DNA of 64,000 nt from Salinisphaera japonica YTM-1. Lineage in GTDB: Bacteria > Pseudomonadota > Gammaproteobacteria > Nevskiales > Salinisphaeraceae. Where the stretch lies: NCBI RefSeq assembly GCF_003788585.1, contig NZ_AYKG01000005.1:17140-81139 (forward strand). The letters run 5' to 3'. Made by a program: the position numbers and the translations under genes. The notes beneath the pieces were generated by a model. The model was not told the origin of the DNA and searched no databases. It was given only the letters and a program-made list of their open reading frames with translations. The stretch's first letter is position 1, and the number at the start of each line of letters is the position of its first letter. Of the stretch, positions 46,075 through 55,265 are shown one piece after another.

Positions 46075-46831
46075 TATCCGTAACCTGACCAAGCAGTACG
46101 GCGGGCTGACCGCGGTCGACCACGTATCGACCGTGTTCGAGCGCGGTGCGATCAACGCCATCATCGGACCCAACGGCGCCGGCAAGACAACGTTTTTCAA
46201 TCTGGTGGCCGGCGCCGCCGCGCCTACCTCAGGCGAGATCCGTTTCGAGGGCAAAAACATCGCCGGCATGGCCCCGGATGCCATCGCCCGAGCCGGTATC
46301 GCGCGCACTTTCCAGACCACGATGCTGTTCGAGGAATCCACGGTGTTGGACAACCTCATCGTGGGGCACCGTCTGCGCACCGGTTCGCGTCTTTGGGATG
46401 TGCTTTTGCATACGCCGCGCCACAAGCGCGACGAGGCGGCCTGTCGCGACAAGGCCGCCGAGATGCTGGATTTCGTCGGCCTGTCGGCCATCGGCAATCA
46501 CATGATCGCTGATACCAGCCAGGAACAGCGCAAACGCATTGCCTTTGCCCTGGCGCTGGCCACCGAGCCCAAGCTGGTGCTGCTCGACGAGCCGGCCGGC
46601 GGAGTCAATCCCGGCGAAACCGATGGCCTGGTCGCGCTCATTCACAAGATGGTCGAGCACGACATCACGGTCTGTCTGATCGAACACAAGATGGACATGA
46701 TCATGTCCATCGCGGATCGCATCGTCGTGCTTGATCACGGCGCCAAGATCGCGGACGGCAGCCCGGGTGAAGTTCGAAACGACCCGGCCGTGATCGAAGC
46801 CTATCTGGGAGCCGAACATGCTCAAGCTTGA
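46067..46831 (+). CDS. livG: ABC ATPase LivG, atypical signature motif
   Basis: 254 residues from ATG 46067, eight bases inside livM; the frame is open further up but only the livM tail is there. Walker [13 protein letters not shown] near 35, LivG-specific [20 protein letters not shown] (Q-loop) near 80, Walker [17 protein letters not shown] and the switch His in [10 protein letters not shown]. The signature is odd: where LivG normally reads LSYGQQ or AYGQQ this one has DTSQEQRKR, so the conserved Gly is missing. The partner LivF has a normal LSGGQ, so one composite ATP site may be weakened. Confidence 0.9.
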   Translation: MLDIRNLTKQYGGLTAVDHVSTVFERGAINAIIGPNGAGKTTFFNLVAGAAAPTSGEIRFEGKNIAGMAPDAIARAGIARTFQTTMLFEESTVLDNLIVGHRLRTGSRLWDVLLHTPRHKRDEAACRDKAAEMLDFVGLSAIGNHMIADTSQEQRKRIAFALALATEPKLVLLDEPAGGVNPGETDGLVALIHKMVEHDITVCLIEHKMDMIMSIADRIVVLDHGAKIADGSPGEVRNDPAVIEAYLGAEHAQA

Positions 46832-47525
46832 GCGCGTGGATGCCTGCTACGGCAGTTTCAAGGCGCTTGACGCCATCGACATGACCATCGAGGCCGGCGA
46901 GCTGGTGGTCTTGCTCGGTGCCAACGGGGCCGGCAAGACCACATTGTTCAACACCGTGAGCGGCCTGCACCGGCCCAGTGCCGGGCGTATCAATGTCGCC
47001 GGACGCGACGTGACCGGCGCCAAGCCCTCGGCGCTGGTGGCGAGCGGCGTGGTGCAGTGCCCGGAAGGCCGCAAGCTTTTTCCCGACATGTCGGTGATGA
47101 AGAACCTGTGGCTGGGCGGCTATGTACACCGCGGCGACAAGCGCGCCATGCAGAAAACGCTGGACGACATCCTGGCCATGTTTCCGATCCTGGCTGAAAA
47201 GAAGAACGAGGCAGCGGGATCGTTGTCCGGCGGCCAGCAACAGATGGTGGCGATCGGTCGCGCGCTGATGGGCCGGCCCAAATTGCTGTTGCTCGACGAG
47301 CCGTCGCTGGGCCTGGCTCCGCTTATCGTCAAGCAGGTTTTTGAAACCGTGGCCGAAATCAATGCCGCCGGCACCACGGTACTGCTGGCCGAGCAGAACG
47401 CTTATGCCGCACTCAAGATCGCCAGTCGGGCTTATGTGATCGAGAACGGCCGGCTCACGATCGAAGGCGATCGGGAGTCGATGCTCGGCAACGAAGCCGT
47501 GCGAAAAGCTTATATCGGCGCCTGA
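46818..47525 (+). CDS. livF: ABC ATPase LivF
   Basis: 235 residues with Walker [13 protein letters not shown] near 35, [17 protein letters not shown] typical of LivF, signature [17 protein letters not shown] near 137, Walker [15 protein letters not shown] and the [11 protein letters not shown] region. Start lies 14 bases inside livG. Forms the ATPase heterodimer. Confidence 0.93.
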   Translation: MLKLERVDACYGSFKALDAIDMTIEAGELVVLLGANGAGKTTLFNTVSGLHRPSAGRINVAGRDVTGAKPSALVASGVVQCPEGRKLFPDMSVMKNLWLGGYVHRGDKRAMQKTLDDILAMFPILAEKKNEAAGSLSGGQQQMVAIGRALMGRPKLLLLDEPSLGLAPLIVKQVFETVAEINAAGTTVLLAEQNAYAALKIASRAYVIENGRLTIEGDRESMLGNEAVRKAYIGA

Positions 47526-47586
47526 GCGCCAACACTGGAAAAAAGACAACAAGCGCGATAGCGCACTGCGACAACGAGGAAACCAC

Positions 47587-48765
47587 ATGTCTGGAATACA
47601 ACGCATCAAACGCTGGGCCGGGCTTGGCATTGCCACCGGCGCGCTGGTGGCCGCCGGCATGAGCCCGGCCATGGCCGCAGAAGTGAATATCGGTTTCACC
47701 GGGCCGTTGTCCGGCGGGGCCGCGCTCTATGGCCAGAACGCACTCGAGGGGCTGAAAATGGCTGCGGCCGAGATCAACGCCGGGGGCGGAATCAAGGTCG
47801 ACGGCAAGGCCTATGACATCAACCTGGTCAGCCTGGATGACCAATACGCACCAAGCCGCGCCGCGGTCAACGGCAAGCGCCTGGTTCAGCAGTACAACGC
47901 GCCCGCGGTTTTCACGCCGCACTCCGGGGGCACGTTCGCACTGCAGGCCTTCAACGAGCGTGACCGGTTTCTGGTGATGTCCTATACCTCGATTCCCGAG
48001 GTCACCAGCAAGGGCAACAAACTCACGGTCAAGATTCCGCCGAACTTCACCGATTATGTAGCGCCGTTCGCCAAGCTCACCATGGAACGTTTCGGGCCGA
48101 AGCTGGCGATCGCCAACGCCACCCACGACTACGCCAAATACTGGACCAAGGCGTTCGTTCCGGCCTGGAAGAAAGCCGGCGGCGAGATCGTGGCCGACAA
48201 TCCGATGGACTACAACAAGTCCGCGGATTTCTATACCGGTGTCAGCAAGGTGCTGGCCGCCGATCCCGACGTGTTGTTCATCGGCGGCGCCTCGGAGCCG
48301 ACCGGCTTGGTCGTGCGCCAGGCGCGCGAGCTGGGCTTTGAGGGCGGCTTCGTGATCATGGATCAGGCCAAGGTCAGCGAAGTGGCCCGCGTGGCCGGCG
48401 GTATGGCCGCGCTGGAAGGCGCGGTGGGCGTTGCACCGTTGTCACACCTGGACACGCCGGGCGCCAAATCCTTCATCAAGCTCTACGCGAAGGATCACGA
48501 CAACGTTCCGACCGCTGAAACCGCCTACAACTACTTCGCGATGTTCCTGTTGGCCCGGGCCATGGAAAGCGCCGGCACGGTGACGGACGTCGCCGATATC
48601 CGAGCCGCGATTCCCCAGGCGCTCAAGCAGGTGGACACGACGCACAACCCGTTTGCCGTCACGAGCATGACCGACGACGGCAACCTGGCCATTGATGTAC
48701 GCATCGCTGAAGTCACCGACGGCAAGGTCGACATCCTGCAGCGCTCGGATATGGATCTGGACTAA
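47587..48765 (+). CDS. ABC substrate-binding protein, Leu/Ile/Val-BP fold
   Basis: 392 residues: signal peptide ending MSPAMA, then the type I periplasmic-binding fold (VNIGFTGPLSGGAALYGQNA, DDQYAPSRAAVNGKRLV, TPHSGGTFALQAFNE). The ligand-contact segment differs from LivJ/LivK, which argues for a non-amino-acid ligand such as a carboxylate. Placed last in the liv operon, 61 bp after livF. Periplasmic. A terminator follows at 48928. Confidence 0.9.
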   Translation: MSGIQRIKRWAGLGIATGALVAAGMSPAMAAEVNIGFTGPLSGGAALYGQNALEGLKMAAAEINAGGGIKVDGKAYDINLVSLDDQYAPSRAAVNGKRLVQQYNAPAVFTPHSGGTFALQAFNERDRFLVMSYTSIPEVTSKGNKLTVKIPPNFTDYVAPFAKLTMERFGPKLAIANATHDYAKYWTKAFVPAWKKAGGEIVADNPMDYNKSADFYTGVSKVLAADPDVLFIGGASEPTGLVVRQARELGFEGGFVIMDQAKVSEVARVAGGMAALEGAVGVAPLSHLDTPGAKSFIKLYAKDHDNVPTAETAYNYFAMFLLARAMESAGTVTDVADIRAAIPQALKQVDTTHNPFAVTSMTDDGNLAIDVRIAEVTDGKVDILQRSDMDLD

Positions 48766-48841
48766 GCGGGGGCGATACCTACTCGGTCCAGGCCGGCGGA
48801 TCGTCGTCGGCGGGCTGATCGAGGATCGTTTGGACAGACAT

Positions 48842-48871
48842 CGTGGCCGGGCGGGGTGCCCGGCCGCGACG
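48842..48871 (+). other. strong hairpin after the binding-protein gene
   Basis: GGCCGGGC-GGGGT-GCCCGGCC stem, 78 bp past the stop; no T run. Probably an mRNA end stabiliser or part of a composite terminator. Confidence 0.4.
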
Positions 48872-48927
48872 AGCAGGCCAGTGACGGGCGCTCATGCCGA
48901 GTGCCGGGATCACAGGGCAATAAAACG

Positions 48928-48946
48928 GCTCGGCCGACCGAGCTTT
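48928..48946 (+). terminator. terminator of the liv operon
   Basis: GCTCGG-CCGA-CCGAGC stem-loop followed by TTTCATT; on the opposite side four A residues precede it. It ends the livH-binding-protein unit before the outer-membrane gene. Confidence 0.55.
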
Positions 48947-49046
48947 CATTAAAAAGGGGCCCATCGAACCCGCAATACCCGACCCGCAGGCACTGCGGCG
49001 CGGCGGGACTGCGCGTCGATGCGGACAAAAGCGAGCGGAGATCAGG

Positions 49047-50462
49047 ATGAGCGACTTCAACACCATGGGCCGGGGCGCCCGGCGCCTGCGTCGGATGGCC
49101 TCTTTGTCAGGGCTGGTCGTGGCCGCTGGACTCGGGGCCAACCCGGCGGCTGCCATACAGACCGATTTCGGCGTGGATTATCGGGCCACGACGTTTTACG
49201 TCGATTCGAACGCGTTCGATAACGATACGGCAGGCTTTGTCGACAGCGATCAGGGCTTTGCCCAGTACCTGCGGGTCGAGGCCGATTTCAAGCACGAGGA
49301 AACCGGCGTTCAGGTCATCACGCGTGTCGAGCTCTCGGGCGATCGCTGGACCGGCGACGAGCGCCAGTACTCGCCCACGGCCCAGCGCGCCTTCAACACC
49401 ACCAATACCGGCGATACCGTGCGTCTGGATCTGGGTTTCGTGCAGATCCCCATCGGCAAGACGCTGATTCGGGTGGGTCGACAGGAAGCCAACTTCAACA
49501 ACTGTTTTCTGGTCTGTGATGACCGGCGTGATCGTATCTTCGCCGCGCGCGGCATCGGCCCGGTCAATGCCTTTGTGCTCTATGACCGGCGTCAGGACAA
49601 TGCCTCGTTCGCCAATATCGATAACGGCGATCAGTTCCTGGGCGGCTTTGTCACGCCGCTGGGCAAGTCGGGTTGGAACCTTGGCGCGCTGTATCTCTAC
49701 TACAACGACAACTACGACGGTCAGCTTTCCGACTATGCGTTTCTGCCCGGTTCGCCGGTGCAGCAGAGCACCGATGCCCCGGGTGGCGTGACCGCCGGGG
49801 CACCTTATGTGCTCGACGGCGGGCAGGCCGTGTCGGCTTACATGACCGGCGCGCTCGGGGCCGTGGATATCGAGTTCGGCACCAACATTTTCTATGAAGG
49901 CGACGTCGATAACGACACCACCCCCGGCCGCGAGGATTTCCTCAACGATGTCGGCTGGGCCGAGTATCTGCGGATCGGTACCGAATTCGATCGCTACGCG
50001 CTGCGTGCCCAGTACATCGGCACCCAGGACGGTGGCTATCTATCCACCGGGTTCGATACCTATACCTCGACCATCAACTCCAATCCGGAATCCACGGCCA
50101 ATCCCACCAGCGTGTATTCCGTGGGCCGTGCGTTCGGTGTGAAGAACTTCAATCAGAACTTCTTCGTGGCCAACGGCACCGTCGATCTGACCGACAAACT
50201 GGCGCTGGGGGCATCGGTGGGTGCCTTGAACATCAGCATTCCCGACAGCGCGGGCGGGCAGAGCGATACCAGCATGGTCTACGACGCCGAGCTGTCATAC
50301 CAGTACAACTCGGTCTTTCGGACCTGGTTCACCGCGGGCTGGGTCGAGTCCAACGACGCGATCTTCCCGCAGGGCAACTCGCTCATCGGTAGTATCAGCG
50401 GTACCAACCTCGACGATAATCACGTGTTCGCCACGAGTTTGAACATCGGCGTCGAGTTCTAA
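49047..50462 (+). CDS. putative outer-membrane beta-barrel protein
   Basis: 471 residues: signal peptide (MASLSGLVVAAGLGANPAAA) and a mature chain of alternating amphipathic strands (QTDFGVDYRATTFYVDSNAF, YLRVEADFKHEETGVQVITR, TVRLDLGFVQIPIGKTLIRV), ending NIGVEF with the terminal Phe used by BAM. Two Cys (FNNCFLVCDD) probably form a loop disulfide. Asp- and Asn-rich loops suit a saline medium. It resembles alginate-export or DUF1302-like porins but I cannot assign a family. Located between the importer and the regulator, so possibly the outer-membrane entry for the same substrate. Confidence 0.75.
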   Translation: MSDFNTMGRGARRLRRMASLSGLVVAAGLGANPAAAIQTDFGVDYRATTFYVDSNAFDNDTAGFVDSDQGFAQYLRVEADFKHEETGVQVITRVELSGDRWTGDERQYSPTAQRAFNTTNTGDTVRLDLGFVQIPIGKTLIRVGRQEANFNNCFLVCDDRRDRIFAARGIGPVNAFVLYDRRQDNASFANIDNGDQFLGGFVTPLGKSGWNLGALYLYYNDNYDGQLSDYAFLPGSPVQQSTDAPGGVTAGAPYVLDGGQAVSAYMTGALGAVDIEFGTNIFYEGDVDNDTTPGREDFLNDVGWAEYLRIGTEFDRYALRAQYIGTQDGGYLSTGFDTYTSTINSNPESTANPTSVYSVGRAFGVKNFNQNFFVANGTVDLTDKLALGASVGALNISIPDSAGGQSDTSMVYDAELSYQYNSVFRTWFTAGWVESNDAIFPQGNSLIGSISGTNLDDNHVFATSLNIGVEF

Positions 50463-50474
50463 GGGAGAGGGATC

Positions 50475-51482
50475 ATGCAGGGCAGATATACGATAGTGGG
50501 ACTCATGCTGGTTGCCGGTCTGGCCGGCTGTGCCACCACGGCCAGCGAGTCCGGCCCGCAGGATCCCGAGGCCGCCGAGCGCTCTCTGGCGTTGGCTGAC
50601 TCGCAGAGTGCGTTCGGCTATGAGTCACCGGACTGGGGCACGCCGTTCTGGGAGCGGCTGTCCGAGAAGGTTGATCGGGCACGGGCCAGCAGCGCCGAGG
50701 CGCCGGCCACGACCGACGACACGCTCAATCCCACCCCGCAATCGGAGCCGATGACGCCTTATCAAGGCACACCGGCCATCGCGGCGGCAGCTGCCACGGG
50801 CACGGCCGCCGCTATCCGGCCGGCCACGGGTGCCGACGGCCTGGCGCCGTCCGTGGCGCTGGCCTGGCAGGGCGACGGCGCTGTACCGGCTGCACTTACG
50901 GATCTGTCACAACGCCTGCAATCCGCCGGTATGGTCGTTGTCGGGCCCAACGCGCTTGCGGATGCCATCAGCGATGCGCCGGGCTGTAACACGCTGACCC
51001 GGCCAGACTGTCTGGCCAGTATCGCCCGGTATCCGGCCCCCCGGTTACTGCTGGTGGCCGCGCCCGCTGGTGATGCGTTGTCGATTGTCACCTACGATAC
51101 GCAGTTTGGCGCGCGCTACAGCGCGACCCGTCTGGATCGTCAGGCCCCGCCCTCACGAGCCCTGGATACCCTGGTGGCCGCCGAGCGCCGACGGTTGCGT
51201 ATCGCCCCCTGGTTCACGCGCAGCTTTGCCGAGCGCGACGGGCAGTATTATCTGGCGGCCGGCCAGGCCGAGGGGTTGGGTATCGGCGATCGATTGGCGG
51301 TCCATGAATCCGGCGAGTTGGTCCGCGGGCCGGCCGGCCAGCCCGTGGTCTGGGAGCCCGGGGCACGTAGCGCCACGCTGGTCATCGAACAGGTACTGGG
51401 CGCCAATACCAGCGTGGCACGGCTTGAAAGCGGCACCCGTGTATCGCCCGAAGCACTGCTGACCGCTGGCGATGCCCGCTGA
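50475..51482 (+). CDS. hypothetical lipoprotein, FlgT-C-like tail
   Basis: 335 residues: lipobox LAGC after a short leader (YTIVGLMLVAG), then a Ala/Thr/Pro-rich linker (50-120), a mixed domain with two Cys (GCNTLTRPDCLAS) and a C-terminal beta-rich part (GQAEGLGIGDRLAVHESGE, ATLVIEQVLGANTSVARLES) that recalls FlgT or LpoB-type C-terminal modules. An envelope lipoprotein, 12 bp after the barrel gene and therefore probably its operon partner. Function unknown. Confidence 0.65.
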   Translation: MQGRYTIVGLMLVAGLAGCATTASESGPQDPEAAERSLALADSQSAFGYESPDWGTPFWERLSEKVDRARASSAEAPATTDDTLNPTPQSEPMTPYQGTPAIAAAAATGTAAAIRPATGADGLAPSVALAWQGDGAVPAALTDLSQRLQSAGMVVVGPNALADAISDAPGCNTLTRPDCLASIARYPAPRLLLVAAPAGDALSIVTYDTQFGARYSATRLDRQAPPSRALDTLVAAERRRLRIAPWFTRSFAERDGQYYLAAGQAEGLGIGDRLAVHESGELVRGPAGQPVVWEPGARSATLVIEQVLGANTSVARLESGTRVSPEALLTAGDAR

Positions 51483-51598
51483 CGCGTCGTCGCCCGTCTT
51501 TGGCACGGGCGCGCGGGTTTCGTATGCTTCAGCGTTGACAGCGCGTGGTGTAATTCCAAGCTAACGCGTCTTGATCGACGATCAACAGTAGCGAGCCG

Positions 51599-52435
51599 AT
51601 GGCGAAACGAAAAGACACCTCGGAGCCGGCCCAGGCCACGGGCAAGCCTCCCCAGCAGATCTCTGCGCTGGCGCGGGGGTTGGAGCTTCTGCGCTGTTTC
51701 GGCAATGGCGCCGAATATCTGGGCAATGCCGAGCTGGCCGATCGCACGGGTATTCCGCGGCCAACCGTCTCGCGTATCACGGCCACGTTGACCCAGCTGG
51801 GTTATCTGCTCTATATCGCCGATCTGGAGCGCTATCGCCTGGGGCCGGGCGTCATGGATCTGGGGTATCGCTATCTGGCCAGCGAAGGCGTGAGCACGTT
51901 GGCGCGTCCTTTCATGCAGGAACTGGCCGAGGCCACCGATTGCATGATCGCGTTGGGCGCGCCGGAAGCCACCCACATCACTTATATTCAGTGTTGTCAG
52001 GGCAGCGGCCCGCTCATCCTGCGCATGCAGACCGGCTCACGCGTGCCGATCGGGCTATCGGCCATGGGCCGGGCGCTGCTCGCGGGCATGACACCGGCCC
52101 AGCGCGTGCCTTATCTCGAGGCCATCCAGCGCGACAATCCGTCCGACTGGCCGGCTATCGAGGACAGCCTGGAGGCTGCCTACGCCGAGTATGCCGCCTA
52201 CGGCTTCTGTACCTCGCAGGCCGAATGGAGCCGGGATATCAGCGGGGTCGGCGTGCCGCTTTATGTCGAGGCCGAGCAGCGCATGCTGGCCTTCAACTGC
52301 GGCGGCGCGGCGCAGCGGCTGACCCAGCAGGTACTGACCGACAATCTCGGTCCGCGCCTCAAAACGCTCGTCGATCAGGTCGAGGCCCTGTTGACCGGCC
52401 AGGGCACGACGTCCGCTCAGTCGCACCGCGGCTAG
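51599..52435 (+). CDS. IclR family transcriptional regulator
   Basis: 278 residues. N-terminal winged helix (QQISALARGLELLRCFG, LGNAELADRTGIPRPTVSRI with the recognition helix) and a C-terminal effector domain (GSGPLILRMQTGSRVPIGLS, AMGRALLAG, ERSRDISGVGVPL-like segment SRDISGVGVPL). The PcaU/PobR/KdgR branch binds 15-bp palindromes; five such sites (TGAAAC-N3-GTTTCA type) lie near genes on either side. It has no site of its own that I can see. It probably senses an acid or acyl-CoA intermediate of the pathway. Confidence 0.9.
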   Translation: MAKRKDTSEPAQATGKPPQQISALARGLELLRCFGNGAEYLGNAELADRTGIPRPTVSRITATLTQLGYLLYIADLERYRLGPGVMDLGYRYLASEGVSTLARPFMQELAEATDCMIALGAPEATHITYIQCCQGSGPLILRMQTGSRVPIGLSAMGRALLAGMTPAQRVPYLEAIQRDNPSDWPAIEDSLEAAYAEYAAYGFCTSQAEWSRDISGVGVPLYVEAEQRMLAFNCGGAAQRLTQQVLTDNLGPRLKTLVDQVEALLTGQGTTSAQSHRG

Positions 52436-52478
52436 GGCATGCCGAGCGGCGGGTGCGGCCACAACACTCGACATTAGT

Positions 52479-52493
52479 GGAATAGCGTTTCAT
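52479..52493. promoter_or_regulatory. predicted IclR-type operator 4
   Basis: TGGAATAGCGTTTCA, 84 bp before the acyl-CoA dehydrogenase start; its reverse complement TGAAACGCTATTCCA differs from operator 1 at two central positions only. Confidence 0.55.
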
Positions 52494-52576
52494 TTGTCGT
52501 TGACCCGCTTCAGGGGGCGTGACAAATTCGATCTTATCTGGCGCGTCGGTCGTGGCGCGGGTTAACAGGAGATCGC

Positions 52577-53791
52577 ATGCAGGCTCTATCCGAACGCGCA
52601 CAGACGCTCAAGGCCGAGGTCGAGGCCTTCATGGCCGAACACGTCTACCCGGCCGAGTCGGTCTACGCCCAGCAGCTTGAAGACGCCGCGAACCGTTGGG
52701 CCCCGCCACCGATCATTGAAGCGCTGAAGAAGAAAGCCAGGGCCGCCGGGCTATGGAACCTGTTCCTGCCGGACTCCGAACACGGCGCCAACCTGTCGAA
52801 CTTCGACTATGCGCATCTCTGCGAGATCATGGGGCGCTCGACGATCGCCCCCGTGGTGTTCAATTGCAGTGCGCCGGATACCGGCAATATGGAAGTGCTG
52901 GCCCGCTACGGTAGCGATGCCCAGAAGGATCGTTGGCTGAAGCCGCTTCTGGCCGGGGAGATCAAGTCCTGTTTCTCCATGACCGAGCCGGATGTGGCCT
53001 CCTCGGATGCCACCAATATCGCGACCGAGATCAGGCGCGGCGGCGATGACTACGTCATCAACGGCCGCAAGTGGTGGTCCTCCGGGGCGATGGCTACCAA
53101 CTGCAAGATTGCCATCGTCATGGGCAAGAGCGATCCGTCGGCCGAGCGTCACAAGCAACAATCGATGATCCTCGTGCCGCTCGACACGCCGGGCGTGACG
53201 ATCGAACGCGCGCTGCATGTCTTTGGCTATGACCACGCGCCGAAAGGCCATGCCGAGATCAGCTTCGACAACGTGCGCGTGCCGGCCGAAAATCTGATCC
53301 TGGGCGAAGGCCGTGGTTTCGAGATCGCCCAGGGCCGGCTCGGCCCGGGACGGATTCATCACTGCATGCGCACCATCGGGATCGCCGAACGCGCGCTGGA
53401 AGCCATGTGTGATCGCGTCGAGGCGCGGGAAAGCTTCGGCCGCAAGCTTTCCGAATTCGACTCCATCCGCAAGCAAATCGCCACCTCACGGATCGAGATC
53501 GACCAGGCTCGGCTGATGACGCTCAAGGCGGCCCAAATGATGGACGAGGTAGGCAATAAAGAAGCTCGCCAGGAAATTGCCATGATCAAGGTCATCGCCC
53601 CGGAAATGGCCCTGCGCGTGATCGATCGTGCGATTCAGGCCCACGGCGCCATGGGCGTCTGCCAGGACACTTTCCTGGCCGATGCCTGGGCGAACGTGCG
53701 CACCCTGCGCCTGGCCGACGGCCCCGATGAAGTGCATCTGGACTCCATCGCCAAGCTCGAACTGCGAAAGCAGGCGGCTCGAAGAGGCTAG
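52577..53791 (+). CDS. acyl-CoA dehydrogenase, ACAD10/11-like
   Basis: 404 residues, ACAD length. FAD and substrate motifs: [17 protein letters not shown] near 135, [10 protein letters not shown] near 165, [11 protein letters not shown], and [15 protein letters not shown] with the catalytic Glu near 385. The DGPDEVH form with WWSSGA is typical of the ACAD10/ACAD11 branch, which handles 4-hydroxy or long branched acyl-CoA and often neighbours APH-fold kinases, as here (55265). It has a good ribosome site (AGGAG) and an IclR-type operator in front. Confidence 0.9.
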   Translation: MQALSERAQTLKAEVEAFMAEHVYPAESVYAQQLEDAANRWAPPPIIEALKKKARAAGLWNLFLPDSEHGANLSNFDYAHLCEIMGRSTIAPVVFNCSAPDTGNMEVLARYGSDAQKDRWLKPLLAGEIKSCFSMTEPDVASSDATNIATEIRRGGDDYVINGRKWWSSGAMATNCKIAIVMGKSDPSAERHKQQSMILVPLDTPGVTIERALHVFGYDHAPKGHAEISFDNVRVPAENLILGEGRGFEIAQGRLGPGRIHHCMRTIGIAERALEAMCDRVEARESFGRKLSEFDSIRKQIATSRIEIDQARLMTLKAAQMMDEVGNKEARQEIAMIKVIAPEMALRVIDRAIQAHGAMGVCQDTFLADAWANVRTLRLADGPDEVHLDSIAKLELRKQAARRG

Positions 53792-54430
53792 CCAGCATTA
53801 ATTCCATCCGCACATAGACGCGAATGAGCGCAAATGAAAGAAAATAAAGAAAAAGACAAAGGCAAAGGCAATCCGCAGATGGACGCAGATGTAACGCAGA
53901 TGGCGTTGGTGGGGCAGAAGGCGCCGAGTTGTCGCTGCTAGTAGCGCAGGCCATCGGGCACCTTGAAAGCGATGTGTATTGATCTTCATCGCATTTTTTA
54001 ATCTGCGCCAATCGGCGTGCATCGGCGGATTGTCTTTCTTTTCATTGGTTAGCCAAGGTTAATTTCATCCGCAAATAGACGCGAATGAGCGCAAATGAAT
54101 ATAGGCGGATTTGTCCGCGAATGAACGCGAATAAAGAAAAAGATAAAGGCAGTCCGCCGATGGACGCCGATGTGCGCAGATTAAAAGACAGGATAAAGAC
54201 CAAAAACCGCTTTCTCCAAACGCGCGGGTGCCCGCGTTAGCAGCGACGACGCCGCACACCCCGCGCCACGAATGTCATCTGCGTTTCATCGGCGTCCATC
54301 TGCGGATAACCCTGTCTGTATTCATTCGCGTTTATTTGCGGATAGTTCGAAAAGAAAAAACGCACGAGTCAGAACGAAAGCACGGATCGTCTCGTCTTCT
54401 TCATCATCGGATTTTTCTCAATCGCGCGCA
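53790..54430. repeat. cluster of 11-bp-periodic direct and inverted repeats
   Basis: Between the dehydrogenase stop and the SDR start there is no gene. Segments such as CGCAGATGGACGCAGATGT and GACGCGAATGAGCGCAAATG repeat with an 11-bp period. A block starting TAGCCA and running through a CATCCGCA-ATAGACGCGAAT stretch occurs twice (from about 53789 and 54050), and an inverted version is at about 54272-54350. The GTTGTCGCTGCTAG segment (53926 region) returns inverted near 54236. Small open frames here are artefacts of the repeats. Confidence 0.8.
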
Positions 54431-54497
54431 GTCGCGGTTATCGGCGGACTAACCACAGAACAAGCGCACAACCGGAACAAAAGTGCAGGAGGAGTTC

Positions 54498-55265
54498 ATG
54501 CAAGACACGTTGTTCGATCTGAGCGGCAAGGTGGCCGTGATCACGGGCTCGTCTCGCGGGATCGGCGCGGCCATTGCCGAGCAGATGGCCCGTCACGGGG
54601 CCCGCGTGGTGGTGTCCAGTCGCAGGGCCGAGGCCTGTGAGCCGGTGGCGCAGAAGCTGCGCGATGCCGGGCACGAGGCGATTGCGGTTGCCTGTCATAT
54701 CGGCCACAAGGACCAGCTAAAGAACCTGGTCGCCGAGACGAAGAAAGCCTTTGGCCGGATCGATGTTCTGATCTGTAACGCCGCCACCAATCCGGTCTAT
54801 GGCCCGACCTCGGAGATCAGTGACGAGGCCTGGGACAAGATCATGGAAACCAATGTCCGCTCGACGTTCTGGCTGTGCAATATGGTGGCCCCGGATATGG
54901 CCGCCCAGGGCGGGGGCAATATCATCGTGCTGTCCTCGATTGCCGGCCTGCGCGGTAACGGCGTAATCGGGGCCTACGGCGTGTCCAAGGCCGCCGAGGC
55001 CGCCCTAGTGCGCAATCTGGCCGTTGAGTGGGGGCCGAAGAATATTCGTGCCAACGCGATCGCCCCGGGCCTGATCCGCACCGATTTCGCCAAGGCCCTG
55101 CTGGATGATCCCGAGCGCAAGAAACAGGCCGAGCAGCGTACGCCGGTCCGGCGTATCGGCGAGCCCGATGATATCGCCGGCGTGGCCGTGTTTCTGGCAA
55201 GCCAGGCCGGGGCCTATGTCACCGGCCAGACGTTGGTGGCCGACGGCGGGGAGACCATCTGCTGA
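54498..55265 (+). CDS. SDR family oxidoreductase
   Basis: 255 residues from ATG 54498, with AGGAGGAG five bases upstream; a GTG at 54483 is unlikely because it lies inside that site. Classical SDR: TGSSRGIGAAIAEQMA near 15, CNAATNP near 93, LSSIAG near 145, YGVSK near 160, and TGQTLVADGG at the end. Probably a 3-hydroxyacyl-CoA or hydroxy-substrate dehydrogenase of the pathway. Its stop overlaps the start of the phosphotransferase gene (TGATG). Confidence 0.9.
   Translation: MQDTLFDLSGKVAVITGSSRGIGAAIAEQMARHGARVVVSSRRAEACEPVAQKLRDAGHEAIAVACHIGHKDQLKNLVAETKKAFGRIDVLICNAATNPVYGPTSEISDEAWDKIMETNVRSTFWLCNMVAPDMAAQGGGNIIVLSSIAGLRGNGVIGAYGVSKAAEAALVRNLAVEWGPKNIRANAIAPGLIRTDFAKALLDDPERKKQAEQRTPVRRIGEPDDIAGVAVFLASQAGAYVTGQTLVADGGETIC

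Noticed and set aside
44932..46497. 521-codon minus-strand frame opposite livM/livG
   Set aside because: Antisense of two clear ABC transporter genes.
53592..54259. Small frames with segments like ICVHLRIAF and RSFADKSAYIHL
   Set aside because: These are translations of the 11-bp repeat units, not proteins.
53790..54430. Possible CRISPR array
   Set aside because: Periodicity is 11 bp with no constant repeat of 25-40 bp and no spacers of even length; no cas genes nearby.
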